Counted from the first letter of the stretch, positions 7,886 through 16,176 are shown. The stretch is 41,086 nucleotides of DNA from an uncultured Verrucomicrobiota bacterium (GCA_903873415.1 CAIQOK010000176.1:1-41086); one strand, 5' to 3'. Notes: generated by a model not told the origin, from the sequence alone. Program-made: numbers and translations.

Positions 7886-9067
7886 ATGGCCTTGCCGCTC
7901 ACCTACAACCTCCGCAATGTGCTGGTCCGCTGGCGCGCCACACTGGCCACCATCCTCGGCATCGCACTGGTGGTCGCCGTCTTCATTCTGATCCAATCCC
8001 TGGCGGCCGGCCTGGAGCAATCCGGACGCAACACGGGAGATCCGAGAAACCTGATGATCGTCCGTAAGGGATCCACCGCCGAATCCTCCAGCCAGATCAG
8101 CCGCGAACAGCTCAAGACCTTCGGATATCTGCCCCAAATCGCCCGCGACGGGCGGGGACGGCCACTGCTCTCGGCGGACCTAACGGTGCTGGTCAGCCTG
8201 CCGCGCGCGGACGGGAACGGGGAGGCCAACGTGACGGTGCGCGGACTGGGACCGATGGGAATAGAGTTGCGTCCGCAGGTGACCCTGACGGCGGGGCGCT
8301 GGTTCATCCCGGGTCGGCGCGAGGCGGTGGTCAGCACTAAAATGGCGCAGCGTTTCGCCCATTGCGCCCCAGGCCAACATTTCAAAACCGGCGGCAAGGA
8401 ACTCACCGTCGCCGGCTGGTTTGACGGAGGCAATTCCGCTTTCGACTCGGAAATCTGGATGGATGCCGACGAGGCTCGAGATCTCTTCGACCGCGAAAGC
8501 TATTCCAGTGTGCTGGTGCGAATGATGGACACGAACGCCGCCGCGCAGTTTATGGGGCGGATGGAAAAAGACAGACGCCTGCCGATGCGCGTGGTGCCGG
8601 AGGTCGCCTACTACAGCGAGCAAACACGCACATCCGTGGTGTTCAAGGTGATCGGAACCTTTCTGGCCGTGGCGATGTCCGTGGGGGCCTTTTTTGCGGC
8701 TATGAACACCATGTATGCCAGCGTGGGTTCACGAACCCGGGAGATCGGCACGCTTCGGGTGCTGGGCTACCGGCGGCGCGCGATCCTGCTGAGTTTTCTG
8801 GTGGAAGGTGGGATTGTGGCGGCGCTGGGAGGGCTGCTGGGGTGCGCGACCTCGGTGGGGCTGCAAAGTCTTTCGGTGTTTCTCGGCTGGCAATTTGGGA
8901 CGATGAGCTTCAACACGTTCAGCGAGGTGGTCTTTCAGTTCAGGATCACCCCCGGACTGGCGGCGCAAGGACTGCTTTTCGCGGTGGTGGTGGGAGTTCT
9001 GGGCAGCCTGCTGCCGGCCATCCGCGCCGCGCGCTTGCCGGTCATCGCCGCTCTAAAGGAGGTGTAA
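7886..9067 (+). CDS. FtsX-like ABC transporter permease (second of a pair)
   Basis: Inner-membrane permease of 393 residues. First helix at about residues 18-40 (TLATILGIALVVAVFIL), then a periplasmic MacB_PCD-like domain containing PQVTLTAGRWFIPGRREAVVS, and the FtsX core from about residue 255. The core carries MNTMYASVGSRTREIGTLRVLGYRRRAIL, the standard SRTREIGTLRALGxRRxxI element. It ends PAIRAARLPVIAALKEV. It starts 3 nt after the first permease, which indicates translational coupling and a heteromeric permease pair. No periplasmic adaptor (HlyD/MacA) or outer-membrane channel gene is adjacent, so the system may resemble LolCDE or the adaptor-less exporters. Confidence 0.88.
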   Translation: MALPLTYNLRNVLVRWRATLATILGIALVVAVFILIQSLAAGLEQSGRNTGDPRNLMIVRKGSTAESSSQISREQLKTFGYLPQIARDGRGRPLLSADLTVLVSLPRADGNGEANVTVRGLGPMGIELRPQVTLTAGRWFIPGRREAVVSTKMAQRFAHCAPGQHFKTGGKELTVAGWFDGGNSAFDSEIWMDADEARDLFDRESYSSVLVRMMDTNAAAQFMGRMEKDRRLPMRVVPEVAYYSEQTRTSVVFKVIGTFLAVAMSVGAFFAAMNTMYASVGSRTREIGTLRVLGYRRRAILLSFLVEGGIVAALGGLLGCATSVGLQSLSVFLGWQFGTMSFNTFSEVVFQFRITPGLAAQGLLFAVVVGVLGSLLPAIRAARLPVIAALKEV

Positions 9068-9329
9068 AACCGGGGCATGCCCGGGAGCGGGTTGCCGCCA
9101 GCAGCACCACGCGCAATCTATCCCTGCAACCCCCCCGTCGAAACGGTTGAAAAACAGCAGCCGGACCGGCCGTGAGAATGCCCCAATGGCCCTGGATAAT
9201 TGCCTGCACAGCTTCGATTCAAGCGAGTCATCTCCAGCCATAGTGCTCCGAGCCACGCTCAAAATTCCGACTGCATCAACCCGAAAAACGTGGGGACCCA
9301 GCCTGAGCAACCGCTCCCTAGAACCACGG

Positions 9330-9737
9330 TCAACGCGCCAGTTTCAAAACAATCTGCTTGTCGATCTGGGCTGCCAGATCCAAATCGGCCCCGCCGGAGC
9401 GGGTGCGTACCTGGACGGTGACTTCGGAGATGCGGGGTTCGACCTGCTGCACCCGAACCCAGACCGTGGACTGGTTGACTTCGCCTTGGATGCTCTGCGC
9501 GATCTGGTTCACGGCATTGGTCTGACCATGGCGGGTGAGTTCGTTGATTAGAATTCCGTTGGCGGCGAGGACGTCTTTGGCCGCCTGCAATATCTCGGCT
9601 GCGGAACGGTCATAGCGGGTTTGAATCTGGTCCTTCACAAATGGAACACCGGCAGTGTGAGTGCCGCTGACTGTGTCCACACAACCCGCCGCCAACAACG
9701 CCATACCGAGGACTGCCGTCAGGAGTTTGATTTTCAT
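9330..9737 (-). CDS. Small lipoprotein, DUF3568-like
   Basis: Predicted 135-residue envelope lipoprotein. The N-terminus KIKLLTAVLGMALLAAGC has a lipobox LAAGC with the modifiable cysteine at residue 19. The mature part is a single small domain with an alternating pattern (TVWVRVQQVEPRISEVTVQV), compatible with an alpha/beta fold like the DUF3568 lipoproteins; that family name is a resemblance only. The start at 9737 gives a compact signal peptide; the frame is open four codons further. The gene stands alone between the ABC exporter (convergent) and larE (divergent). Function unknown. Confidence 0.75.
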   Translation of the reverse strand: MKIKLLTAVLGMALLAAGCVDTVSGTHTAGVPFVKDQIQTRYDRSAAEILQAAKDVLAANGILINELTRHGQTNAVNQIAQSIQGEVNQSTVWVRVQQVEPRISEVTVQVRTRSGGADLDLAAQIDKQIVLKLAR

Positions 9738-9925
9738 CAGGCAATCCAAGCAGATCGGCCGGGTGCGTCAAGCCCGGATTGAGGGGCCGTGAGCGGCGGC
9801 ACCGGCGGTTTTTCCATTCCGCGCGAAGGGGGCTGGCGGGTTGAAGTGCGGCAGGAACCATTGCCGGAGGGATTGAGCTTGCGCTGCGGCTCGACAAGGA
9901 CGGGATTAAATGTCATTTTCGGTGC

Positions 9926-10828
9926 GTGTCATTCGAAAAACTTGAGCAGCTTCGCCACATCCTGAGCACCTACGGCTCCTGCCTGGTCGCCTATTCGGGC
10001 GGTGTGGATTCAGTGTTTCTCGCCCGGGTGGCCCACTCAGTGCTTGGAAGCAAGTCGCTGGCGGTGATCGCCGATTCCCCCAGTCTGCCGAGGCGCGAAC
10101 TGGAAGAGGCGCTTTCACTGGGGGAGCAGTTCAGCTTTCCGGTGCGGGTGGTTCGCACCAACGAATTCGGCAACGAGAGCTACACGGCCAATCCGGCCAA
10201 CCGCTGCTATTTCTGCAAACACGAATTGTTCACGGAACTTGAACCTCTGGCCAAGGCGGAGGGTTTTGCCGTGGTGGCCTATGGTGAAAACGCCAGTGAC
10301 GCGGGCGATTTCCGGCCTGGCAACCAGGCGGCCAAGGAATTTCAAGTGCGCGCCCCGCTCAAGGAAGCAGGACTGACAAAGGCGGAGATCCGCGAATTGT
10401 CGGCTCGCCTGGGCCTGCCCACGGCCGACAAACCCCAAATGGCGTGCCTGAGTTCGCGCGTTCCCCACGGGGAAACGGTGACGCCGGAGAAATTACGGAT
10501 GATTGAGGCGGCGGAGAATGTATTGCGCGATCTGGGGTTTTACGATGTGCGTGTCCGGCACCATGAGCTGCCGGGCCTGCCTGTTCCTTTCTTGCTGGAG
10601 ACGGCGGTGGGAGAGAAGCCTCCCGTCAAACCGGCCGGCCGGCCGCTGGCCCGCATTGAAGTGGGGCCGGCAGAGTTGGCCAAGTTCCTCGCCGCCGACA
10701 CCTCAAACCAAGCCGTCGATGCGCTGCGTCAGTTGGGCTATGCCTACGTCACCGTGGATTTGCAGGGTTATCGACGGGCGGGTTTGAATGCTTCCGTCCA
10801 TCAAACCGGTTTCGGCCAGCCGGCATGA
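9926..10828 (+). CDS. larE: ATP-dependent sacrificial sulfur transferase LarE
   Basis: LarE adenylates the carboxylates of pyridinium dicarboxylate mononucleotide and adds sulfur to make the nickel-pincer nucleotide cofactor of lactate racemase and relatives. The PP-loop SGGVDS lies at residues 24-29. NRCYFCK (93-98) and QMACLSSR place a cysteine at residue 174, close to the position (176) of the sacrificial cysteine in Lactiplantibacillus plantarum LarE. Length is 300 residues, slightly above typical. The start is GTG; an ATG 16 nt upstream is in another frame and gives only a short peptide. No larB, larC or larA is next to it, so its partners must be elsewhere or the protein may have another sulfur-transfer role. 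Confidence 0.88.
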   Translation: MSFEKLEQLRHILSTYGSCLVAYSGGVDSVFLARVAHSVLGSKSLAVIADSPSLPRRELEEALSLGEQFSFPVRVVRTNEFGNESYTANPANRCYFCKHELFTELEPLAKAEGFAVVAYGENASDAGDFRPGNQAAKEFQVRAPLKEAGLTKAEIRELSARLGLPTADKPQMACLSSRVPHGETVTPEKLRMIEAAENVLRDLGFYDVRVRHHELPGLPVPFLLETAVGEKPPVKPAGRPLARIEVGPAELAKFLAADTSNQAVDALRQLGYAYVTVDLQGYRRAGLNASVHQTGFGQPA

Positions 10829-10920
10829 AAGCGGCTCCGGAAATCCGGGTGAGGGCTAAGCGAGATTCAAAGAGCAACTTTTGGGCGGTATCGGTTTAAA
10901 CAGAGAAGCAGTTTTAGATT

Positions 10921-12201
10921 ATGCCTCAATTCTCATACAAGGCGCGCCGCCGCAACGGCGAGGTGGTCCAGGGGCTTTTGGAGGGGGTGGACCGCCCGGC
11001 CGCGCTCCTGCAGATCGAGCGCCTGGGCCTCTTCCCAGTCTCGGTTGAAACCGCCAAGGCGGGGGCATCGGCGTCGGCACCGGGCATTTCCGCGCAGAAG
11101 ATCAATTTGACCTCGCTGCTACCGCCGGCATTGCGGGTGTCACTGACACGCCAGCGCAAACCCAAGCTCCAAGAGATGGCCACCTTTACCCAGCAGCTGG
11201 CCAACCTGCTAAACTCGGGCATGCCGCTGACCGTGGCCCTGCACAGCATGAGCCATCTGGAATCCAAGGGCATTCCCGCCGCGGTCACCAAGGAGCTGCG
11301 CCAGGAGGTCATGGAAGGCAAGAGCCTCTCGGACTCCATGGCGAAGCAGCCGGTGATTTTCTCGGATCTTTATATCAACATGGTTCGGGCCGGAGAGCAG
11401 AGCGGCGCGCTGGTGGAGGTGTTGAGGCGGATGGCCACCCACTTCCAACAGTTTGCCGAGGTTCAGGGCAAGATGACCAGCGCCATGGTGTATCCACTGA
11501 TGGTGTGCGGGGTGGGGATGGGCCTGATCCTGTTCTTCATCTATTTCATGCTGCCGCACTTCATCGAGATGTTCAACGGGTTCAACGTGGAACTGCCGCT
11601 GCCCACGCGGATGCTGATTTCACTGAGCTATTTTCTGACGCACCTGTGGTGGCTGGCGCTGCTGCTGCTCATGGCATCGGTGATTTTATTCCGCCGCTTC
11701 CAGAACACGGAAAACGGCCGGCGTCAGATCGACACCTGGACGATGAAACTCCCGGTCATCGGCAAGGTGATCAAGGTGAACCTCTTCGCCCAGTTCGCCC
11801 GGACCCTCTCCACCCTGCTGCAGAACGGCGTGCCCGTGCTCACGGCGCTGAAAATCACCGAGCAGGTGATGCCCAACCGCCTGCTCCGGGAGGCCATCGC
11901 CAAAACCCGGGAGGCGGTGACCGACGGCAAAACCATTGCCCAACCGCTGGCCCAGAGCAAACTCTTCCCCCAGCTGATGGTCGATCTGGTGAAGATCGGC
12001 GAGGACACCGGGGATGTGCCGGGGGCGCTGGCCAATCTGGCGGACACGTATGAGGGCGAGCTGCAAATCTCCCTGCGGGTGATGATGAATTTGATCGAGC
12101 CGCTGCTCATCATTGTCATGGCCGTGGGCGTGGGTTTCCTGCTGCTCAGCGTGCTGCTGCCCATGTTCAAACTCATTTCAAACATCAGCGCGGGCCGGTG
12201 A
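10921..12201 (+). CDS. gspF: Type II secretion/type IV pilus platform protein GspF/PilC
   Basis: Polytopic inner-membrane platform protein that couples the assembly ATPase to pseudopilus growth. N-terminal region PQFSYKARRRNGEVVQG is typical. Two T2SSF domains follow: about residues 78-205, starting EMATFTQQLANLLNSGMPL, and about 280-405, starting LFAQFARTLSTLLQNGVPVL. Each ends in hydrophobic helices, the last being LLIIVMAVGVGFLLLSVLLPMF. The 426-residue length is normal. It heads a plus-strand cluster of pseudopilin genes with gaps of only a few bases or overlaps. The ATPase (GspE) and secretin (GspD) genes are not in the window. Confidence 0.93.
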   Translation: MPQFSYKARRRNGEVVQGLLEGVDRPAALLQIERLGLFPVSVETAKAGASASAPGISAQKINLTSLLPPALRVSLTRQRKPKLQEMATFTQQLANLLNSGMPLTVALHSMSHLESKGIPAAVTKELRQEVMEGKSLSDSMAKQPVIFSDLYINMVRAGEQSGALVEVLRRMATHFQQFAEVQGKMTSAMVYPLMVCGVGMGLILFFIYFMLPHFIEMFNGFNVELPLPTRMLISLSYFLTHLWWLALLLLMASVILFRRFQNTENGRRQIDTWTMKLPVIGKVIKVNLFAQFARTLSTLLQNGVPVLTALKITEQVMPNRLLREAIAKTREAVTDGKTIAQPLAQSKLFPQLMVDLVKIGEDTGDVPGALANLADTYEGELQISLRVMMNLIEPLLIIVMAVGVGFLLLSVLLPMFKLISNISAGR

Positions 12202-12205
12202 GGCG

Positions 12206-12784
12206 ATGAGACTCCGCCCTGCCAACCGCCGTTTCCGGGCCTGCCGCAAAAGCGGGTCAGGCTCTTTTCCCGCGCTAGAAAAGCCCTGGACACCCCGGCA
12301 AGCCCGGGCTTTCACGCTCATCGAAATCATGGTCGTCGTCGGCATCATCGGGCTTATCATGACGGCGGGCATTCCCTCGCTCTACCAGTTGATGAGGCGG
12401 GATGGCTACCAGAAAGGGGTGAGCGACCTGCTGGACGTGTGCAACAACGCCCGGGCCCGGGCCGTGCTGCAAGACACGACCACGGCCATCGTCTTCCACC
12501 CGCACGAACGGCGGTGCGATCTGGAGGGCGGCGCCAAAGCCTCCATCATCAGCACGGCCGGGGGAACGGGATTGACGGCGCAGTTTCCCGACACCGTGAG
12601 CCTTGAGATGCTGGACGTGAATCTGCGCGAGTACAAGGACGCCGAAATCGCGCGCGTCCGCTTTTTCCCCAATGGCACCAGTGATGAAATGACTGTCATA
12701 GTCCGGGGCGACAACAACGAGTGGCGTAAAATCTCCCTCGAAATCACCACAGGCATGGTCTCCGTCACGGACAAAATCCAATGA
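12206..12784 (+). CDS. Type II secretion pseudopilin, GspH/FimT-like
   Basis: Minor pseudopilin of 192 residues. A long 35-residue basic leader ends RQARA before the mature N-terminus FTLIEIMVVVGIIGLIM, with the +5 glutamate. The residue before the cleavage point is alanine rather than the usual glycine. After the helix the protein continues with SLYQLMRRDGYQKGVSDLLDVCNNARARAV, then a beta-rich part in which VRFFPNGTSDEMTVIV recalls the GspH domain. It starts 4 nt after the gspF stop and overlaps the next gene by 4 nt (ATGA), so it is translated as part of the cluster. A GspH-like role at the tip complex is inferred from position and the C-terminal pattern. Confidence 0.82.
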   Translation: MRLRPANRRFRACRKSGSGSFPALEKPWTPRQARAFTLIEIMVVVGIIGLIMTAGIPSLYQLMRRDGYQKGVSDLLDVCNNARARAVLQDTTTAIVFHPHERRCDLEGGAKASIISTAGGTGLTAQFPDTVSLEMLDVNLREYKDAEIARVRFFPNGTSDEMTVIVRGDNNEWRKISLEITTGMVSVTDKIQ

Positions 12785-13242
12785 CTTCCCACGACCATCC
12801 CTCCGGACACCCCCGGCCCGGCCCGCAGACGCGGGGCATGCGGATTCCGCCGCCGGGGAGCCAGCCCGGGTTCACCCTGCTGGAAGTCATGATTGCTTCG
12901 GGGATTTTGTTCATCTGCCTTTTCTCGATTCTGGCGGTGTTGAGCAGTTCCCTGCGCAATGCGCGGGCGTTGCAAAACGCCCCGCTGGACGCGGCGATGC
13001 TGGCGGCGGAACTCTCTCTGACCAACAAGCTGGCTGAAGGGACCGAGTCGGGAAGCTGCGGCGATTTGTTTCCGGGTTACCACTGGACCAGGCAGGTCAC
13101 CGAAGCCTCCTCCAACGGATTGTTCCAGGTGGATTTTGTCATCACCCGCAGCGGCGGCGGCGGCGGACGCGCCGAGTCCTCCCACATGAGTATCCTGCTG
13201 TTCCGGGAGTCTCCCAGCCCGGGCCGGATCAGAGGCCGCTGA
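12781..13242 (+). CDS. Type II secretion minor pseudopilin, GspI-like
   Basis: Minor pseudopilin of 153 residues with a 30-residue proline-rich leader ending PGSQPG and the mature start FTLLEVMIASGILFICLFSI. Glycine precedes the cleavage site and glutamate is at +5, so this is a canonical prepilin peptidase substrate. The remaining part is short, as in GspI, and ends in an arginine-rich tail. Its start codon overlaps the stop of the H-like gene (ATGA) and its stop is one base from the next start. Assignment to I is from size and gene order F-H-I-J-K. Confidence 0.78.
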   Translation: MTSHDHPSGHPRPGPQTRGMRIPPPGSQPGFTLLEVMIASGILFICLFSILAVLSSSLRNARALQNAPLDAAMLAAELSLTNKLAEGTESGSCGDLFPGYHWTRQVTEASSNGLFQVDFVITRSGGGGGRAESSHMSILLFRESPSPGRIRGR

Positions 13243-13243
13243 A

Positions 13244-14113
13244 ATGAAATTGCAACAAGCGCAAAAATTGCAGGGCCCGGTGCCGGCACACCCGCTGGCG
13301 GCAGGGGATTTCACACGCCAGCCATTTGCCCGGCCGCCGCGGGCTTGCGCCGCGTTCAGCCTCATCGAGATCATCGTGGCACTGGCCATTTTGGGGATGG
13401 TTGTCACGGGGATTTATTCAAGCTGGATTGCCATTGCCCGGGGGGCGCGGATCGGGCTGGCGTCGGCGGTGGAAGTGCAGCGTTCGCGCATGGCGCTGCG
13501 CACCCTGGAGGACGCCCTCATCACAACCTGCTCGTTCAGCGTGGATCTGCCTTACTACAGCTTTGATGCGGGGAATGGGAACGAGGCGTCGCTGAGTTTT
13601 GTGTCGCGGCTGTCGGAGAGTTTTCCGCGCAGCGGGAAATTCGGCGACTTTGTGGTGCGGCGCTGCACCTTTGCCGTGGAATCGGGCCCCAATTCCAGCA
13701 AACAACTGGTGCTGCGCCAAAGACCGTTGCTGATGGACTGGGACAAGGACGAGATGCAACACCCCATCGTGCTGGCCCGCAACGTGAAGGAGTTCAGCTT
13801 GGGATTCTGGGACGAAAAGAGACTCGAGTGGGTGGAGGAATGGAACGATGCCCGGACCAACCAGATCCCCCCCTTGATCCGCGTTACGCTCAAATTAACC
13901 ACCGGGGATGCCTCTTCCTCGCAGGTCAATGAGATCACCCGTGTCATCGCCCCGGCGGCGGTCACGGTGCAATCGGTCTGGCAATCCCCCGCCCAACTGC
14001 CCAGTCGGGCGGGTGGGGCGGGACTGCCCGGTGCCCCCGGCACTCCGGGCACCCCAGGCATCCCCACTCCCCCCCCCTTCAGGCTGCCGGGCGGACCGGC
14101 TCTACCCAGATGA
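13244..14113 (+). CDS. Type II secretion minor pseudopilin, GspJ-like, with collagen-like tail
   Basis: Minor pseudopilin of 289 residues. A 37-residue leader ends ACAA before FSLIEIIVALAILGMVVTG, with glutamate at +5 and alanine at -1. The central domain (about 60-250) contains RMALRTLEDALIT, a poorly conserved beta region and PIVLARNVKEFSLGFWDE, similar in layout to GspJ (family-typical phrase RVLLEGVxxFxLxFYD). Unusually the C-terminus ends in a Gly-X-Pro stretch (GLPGAPGTPGTPGIP) followed by a proline-rich tail. It overlaps gspK by 4 nt (ATGA). Confidence 0.78.
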   Translation: MKLQQAQKLQGPVPAHPLAAGDFTRQPFARPPRACAAFSLIEIIVALAILGMVVTGIYSSWIAIARGARIGLASAVEVQRSRMALRTLEDALITTCSFSVDLPYYSFDAGNGNEASLSFVSRLSESFPRSGKFGDFVVRRCTFAVESGPNSSKQLVLRQRPLLMDWDKDEMQHPIVLARNVKEFSLGFWDEKRLEWVEEWNDARTNQIPPLIRVTLKLTTGDASSSQVNEITRVIAPAAVTVQSVWQSPAQLPSRAGGAGLPGAPGTPGTPGIPTPPPFRLPGGPALPR

Positions 14114-15192
14114 AACTGCGTCCCCACCCCAACTCCGGCGGCGTTGCGCTCGTCATTGTGATGATTGCCATCTTTGTGCTGAGCATGCTGGTGGCGGCAC
14201 TGGCCTACTCGATGAAGGTGGAAACGAAGCTGGCGATGACTGCGAACAACGAGGCGGCGTTGACTTGGCTGGGCCGTTCGGGGGTGGAACTGGCACGGTA
14301 TGCAGTTGCGCAGCAGTTAAGTGTGACCGCCGAACCCTATGATTCATTAAATCAAAAATGGGCGGGAGGTCCCGGCACTCTGGCTTCCGAGAACAGCCCG
14401 CTGGCCGGCCTTTCCATGGAGAACTTCCAGGTGGGCGACGGCCGGGTTACGGTCAAAATCACCGACCTGGAACGCCGGATTAACATCAACAAGGCCGACG
14501 CCGCCCTTTTGCAGCAGGCGCTGACACTTGTCGGAGTCAACGCCAGCGACATCTCCGCCATTTCCGATTCCATCCTCGACTGGCTGGATCCCAACCCGAA
14601 TTCCAATGTGCACCGTCCCAACGGGGCCAAGAGCGACTATTACCAGAGCCTGGACCCGCCCTATGAGGCGAAGAACGCGCCCATGGATGACCTATCGGAA
14701 CTGCTTCTCATTCGTGGCATCACCCAGGACATTTACTGGGGCAGCAGCAGCACCAATCATGCGCCGGCATTCTTCCAGAAGACAGATCGTTTCGGGCGGA
14801 TTCTAGACACCCCCGCCTACACCATCGGGCTGGCGGAAATTTTCACCCCCCTGTCCGACGGCCTCATCAACATCAACACCGCTTCCGTCAACACGCTGCA
14901 GGCCATCCCGGGGATCGATGCCAACGCGGCCGAACAGATCGTCAAATTGCGCTCGGGGCCAGATGGAACGGATGGGACCGAAGACGACATTCCTTTCCGC
15001 AATGTGGGCGAACTGGTCAACGCGGTGAACCCGCGGATCGTCCCCCAACTCGCCCGCTTCTGTGATGTCCGCAGCAAAACCTTTCAGGTTCAAGTGGATG
15101 CGGAGCTGGGAATGAGCAGGCGCACCTTTTACGCAGTCATCGGCAGGGCCGGCCCGCGGGATGTGCAAATCCTGAGCTTCTATTGGAAATAA
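14110..15192 (+). CDS. gspK: Type II secretion minor pseudopilin GspK
   Basis: Large minor pseudopilin (360 residues) that caps the pseudopilus tip with I and J. The N-terminus has a short leader, then a membrane helix GVALVIVMIAIFVLSMLVA, lacking the +5 glutamate as in known GspK proteins. The mature region contains VKITDLERRININKADAALLQQAL and, after an alpha-helical domain with SILDWLDPN, a helix-hairpin-helix-like motif LININTASVNTLQAIPGID followed by AAEQIVKLR. These are hallmark GspK features. It is the last gene of the cluster; a convergent infC follows. Confidence 0.9.
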   Translation: MKLRPHPNSGGVALVIVMIAIFVLSMLVAALAYSMKVETKLAMTANNEAALTWLGRSGVELARYAVAQQLSVTAEPYDSLNQKWAGGPGTLASENSPLAGLSMENFQVGDGRVTVKITDLERRININKADAALLQQALTLVGVNASDISAISDSILDWLDPNPNSNVHRPNGAKSDYYQSLDPPYEAKNAPMDDLSELLLIRGITQDIYWGSSSTNHAPAFFQKTDRFGRILDTPAYTIGLAEIFTPLSDGLININTASVNTLQAIPGIDANAAEQIVKLRSGPDGTDGTEDDIPFRNVGELVNAVNPRIVPQLARFCDVRSKTFQVQVDAELGMSRRTFYAVIGRAGPRDVQILSFYWK

Positions 15193-15328
15193 GCGGATGT
15201 GTGGATGGCAACGAGCGGCCCCATGCTTCCCGGAAGGGTTCCAGAAAAAAGAGGCGCTTAAGGATGAATTGAAAATCCAGCTCCTCAGCGCCCCAAAGCT
15301 CCGCTTGAAAATTGAGAAAAGGCGGGAC

Positions 15329-16042
15329 TTAAGTCTCTTCCACCTCAGCGGTTTCCCCGACCTCGTCTTCGTCCTGTTCCTCGGTAGGACTCGCGGCAGC
15401 GGGCTGGGATGACTTGCTTGAAGACGGGGGCTTGCCGGCGGAATCCGGACCGGTCTCGGCGCCTTGAAGCTCATTGGGATGCTTGGCGCGCTTGTTGCGG
15501 GGCAACGGACTGATCATAGCGTTGATGCCTTTGCCGATCAGTTTGGGGGTAAAATCCGGATGACCGTAGGGGGCGATCTCGGCCAGAAATTTCTGGATGA
15601 CTTGGAAGCCGAATTCGGTATGGGCCATTTCCCGGCCGCGAAACTTGAGGGTGATCTTCACCTTCATGTCTTCACAGAGAAAATCGATGGCATGGGCCAG
15701 CTTAACCGAAAGGTCATGAGGGTCGATGCGCGGGCTGAGCTGGACCTCCTTGACCAAGGTGGCGTGCTGGTGTTTTTTGGACTCCTTATCCTTCTTGGAC
15801 TGCTCGTAGCGGAATTTGCCGAAATCCACAATTCGGCACACCGGCGGATTGGCATTGGGGGCGATCTCGACAAGATCCACGCCATGGACTCTGGCCAGAT
15901 TGAGCGCATCACCCAAAGAAAGAACTCCCGCCTGCTTGCCGTCGGCACCGATAACCCGGACTTCACGGGCACGGATTTTACCATTGACCCGGACAAAAGA
16001 AGCGGAGGAGGAGGAACTGCGGGGGGCAAAGGGGCGACTCAA
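15329..16042 (-). CDS. infC: Translation initiation factor IF-3 with C-terminal extension
   Basis: Binds the 30S subunit, keeps subunits apart and checks the start codon and initiator tRNA. N-domain: VNGKIRAREVRVIG, then GVDLVEIAPNANPPVCRIVDFGKFRYEQSK; C-domain: KEVQLSPRIDPHDLSVKLAHA, VKITLKFRGREMAH and the end KGINAMISPLPRNKR. After about residue 185 there is a further tail of roughly 50 residues, serine/proline-rich then strongly acidic (EEQDEDEV). No ATG or GTG lies between the upstream in-frame stop (TAA) and the conserved VNGKIRA region; a TTG at 16042 is the only usual start candidate and gives the right N-terminal length. rpmI and rplT, the usual partners, are not adjacent. Confidence 0.93.
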   Translation of the reverse strand: MSRPFAPRSSSSSASFVRVNGKIRAREVRVIGADGKQAGVLSLGDALNLARVHGVDLVEIAPNANPPVCRIVDFGKFRYEQSKKDKESKKHQHATLVKEVQLSPRIDPHDLSVKLAHAIDFLCEDMKVKITLKFRGREMAHTEFGFQVIQKFLAEIAPYGHPDFTPKLIGKGINAMISPLPRNKRAKHPNELQGAETGPDSAGKPPSSSKSSQPAAASPTEEQDEDEVGETAEVEET

Positions 16043-16053
16043 GACACCCCCAT
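16039..16053 (-). promoter_or_regulatory. Short upstream frame overlapping the infC TTG start
   Basis: On the minus strand, ATG GGG GTG TCT TGA occupies the bases just before infC; its TGA overlaps the infC TTG (TTGA). The run GGGGG within it is the only purine-rich stretch at ribosome-binding distance (about 5-9 nt) from the TTG. It may simply be the infC leader, or it may couple infC translation to initiation at the upstream ATG. This is an observation without functional proof. Confidence 0.35.
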
Positions 16054-16176
16054 CGGTTGAAACTTATTCATGCAGATAGATAACGGATATATCGGGCTAC
16101 TTGTAACAGTGTTGATTAAATCAGTTTTTGAAAAATGCGCAAGCACATTTCCGAAGACAGCACGCCACTTGCCGGA

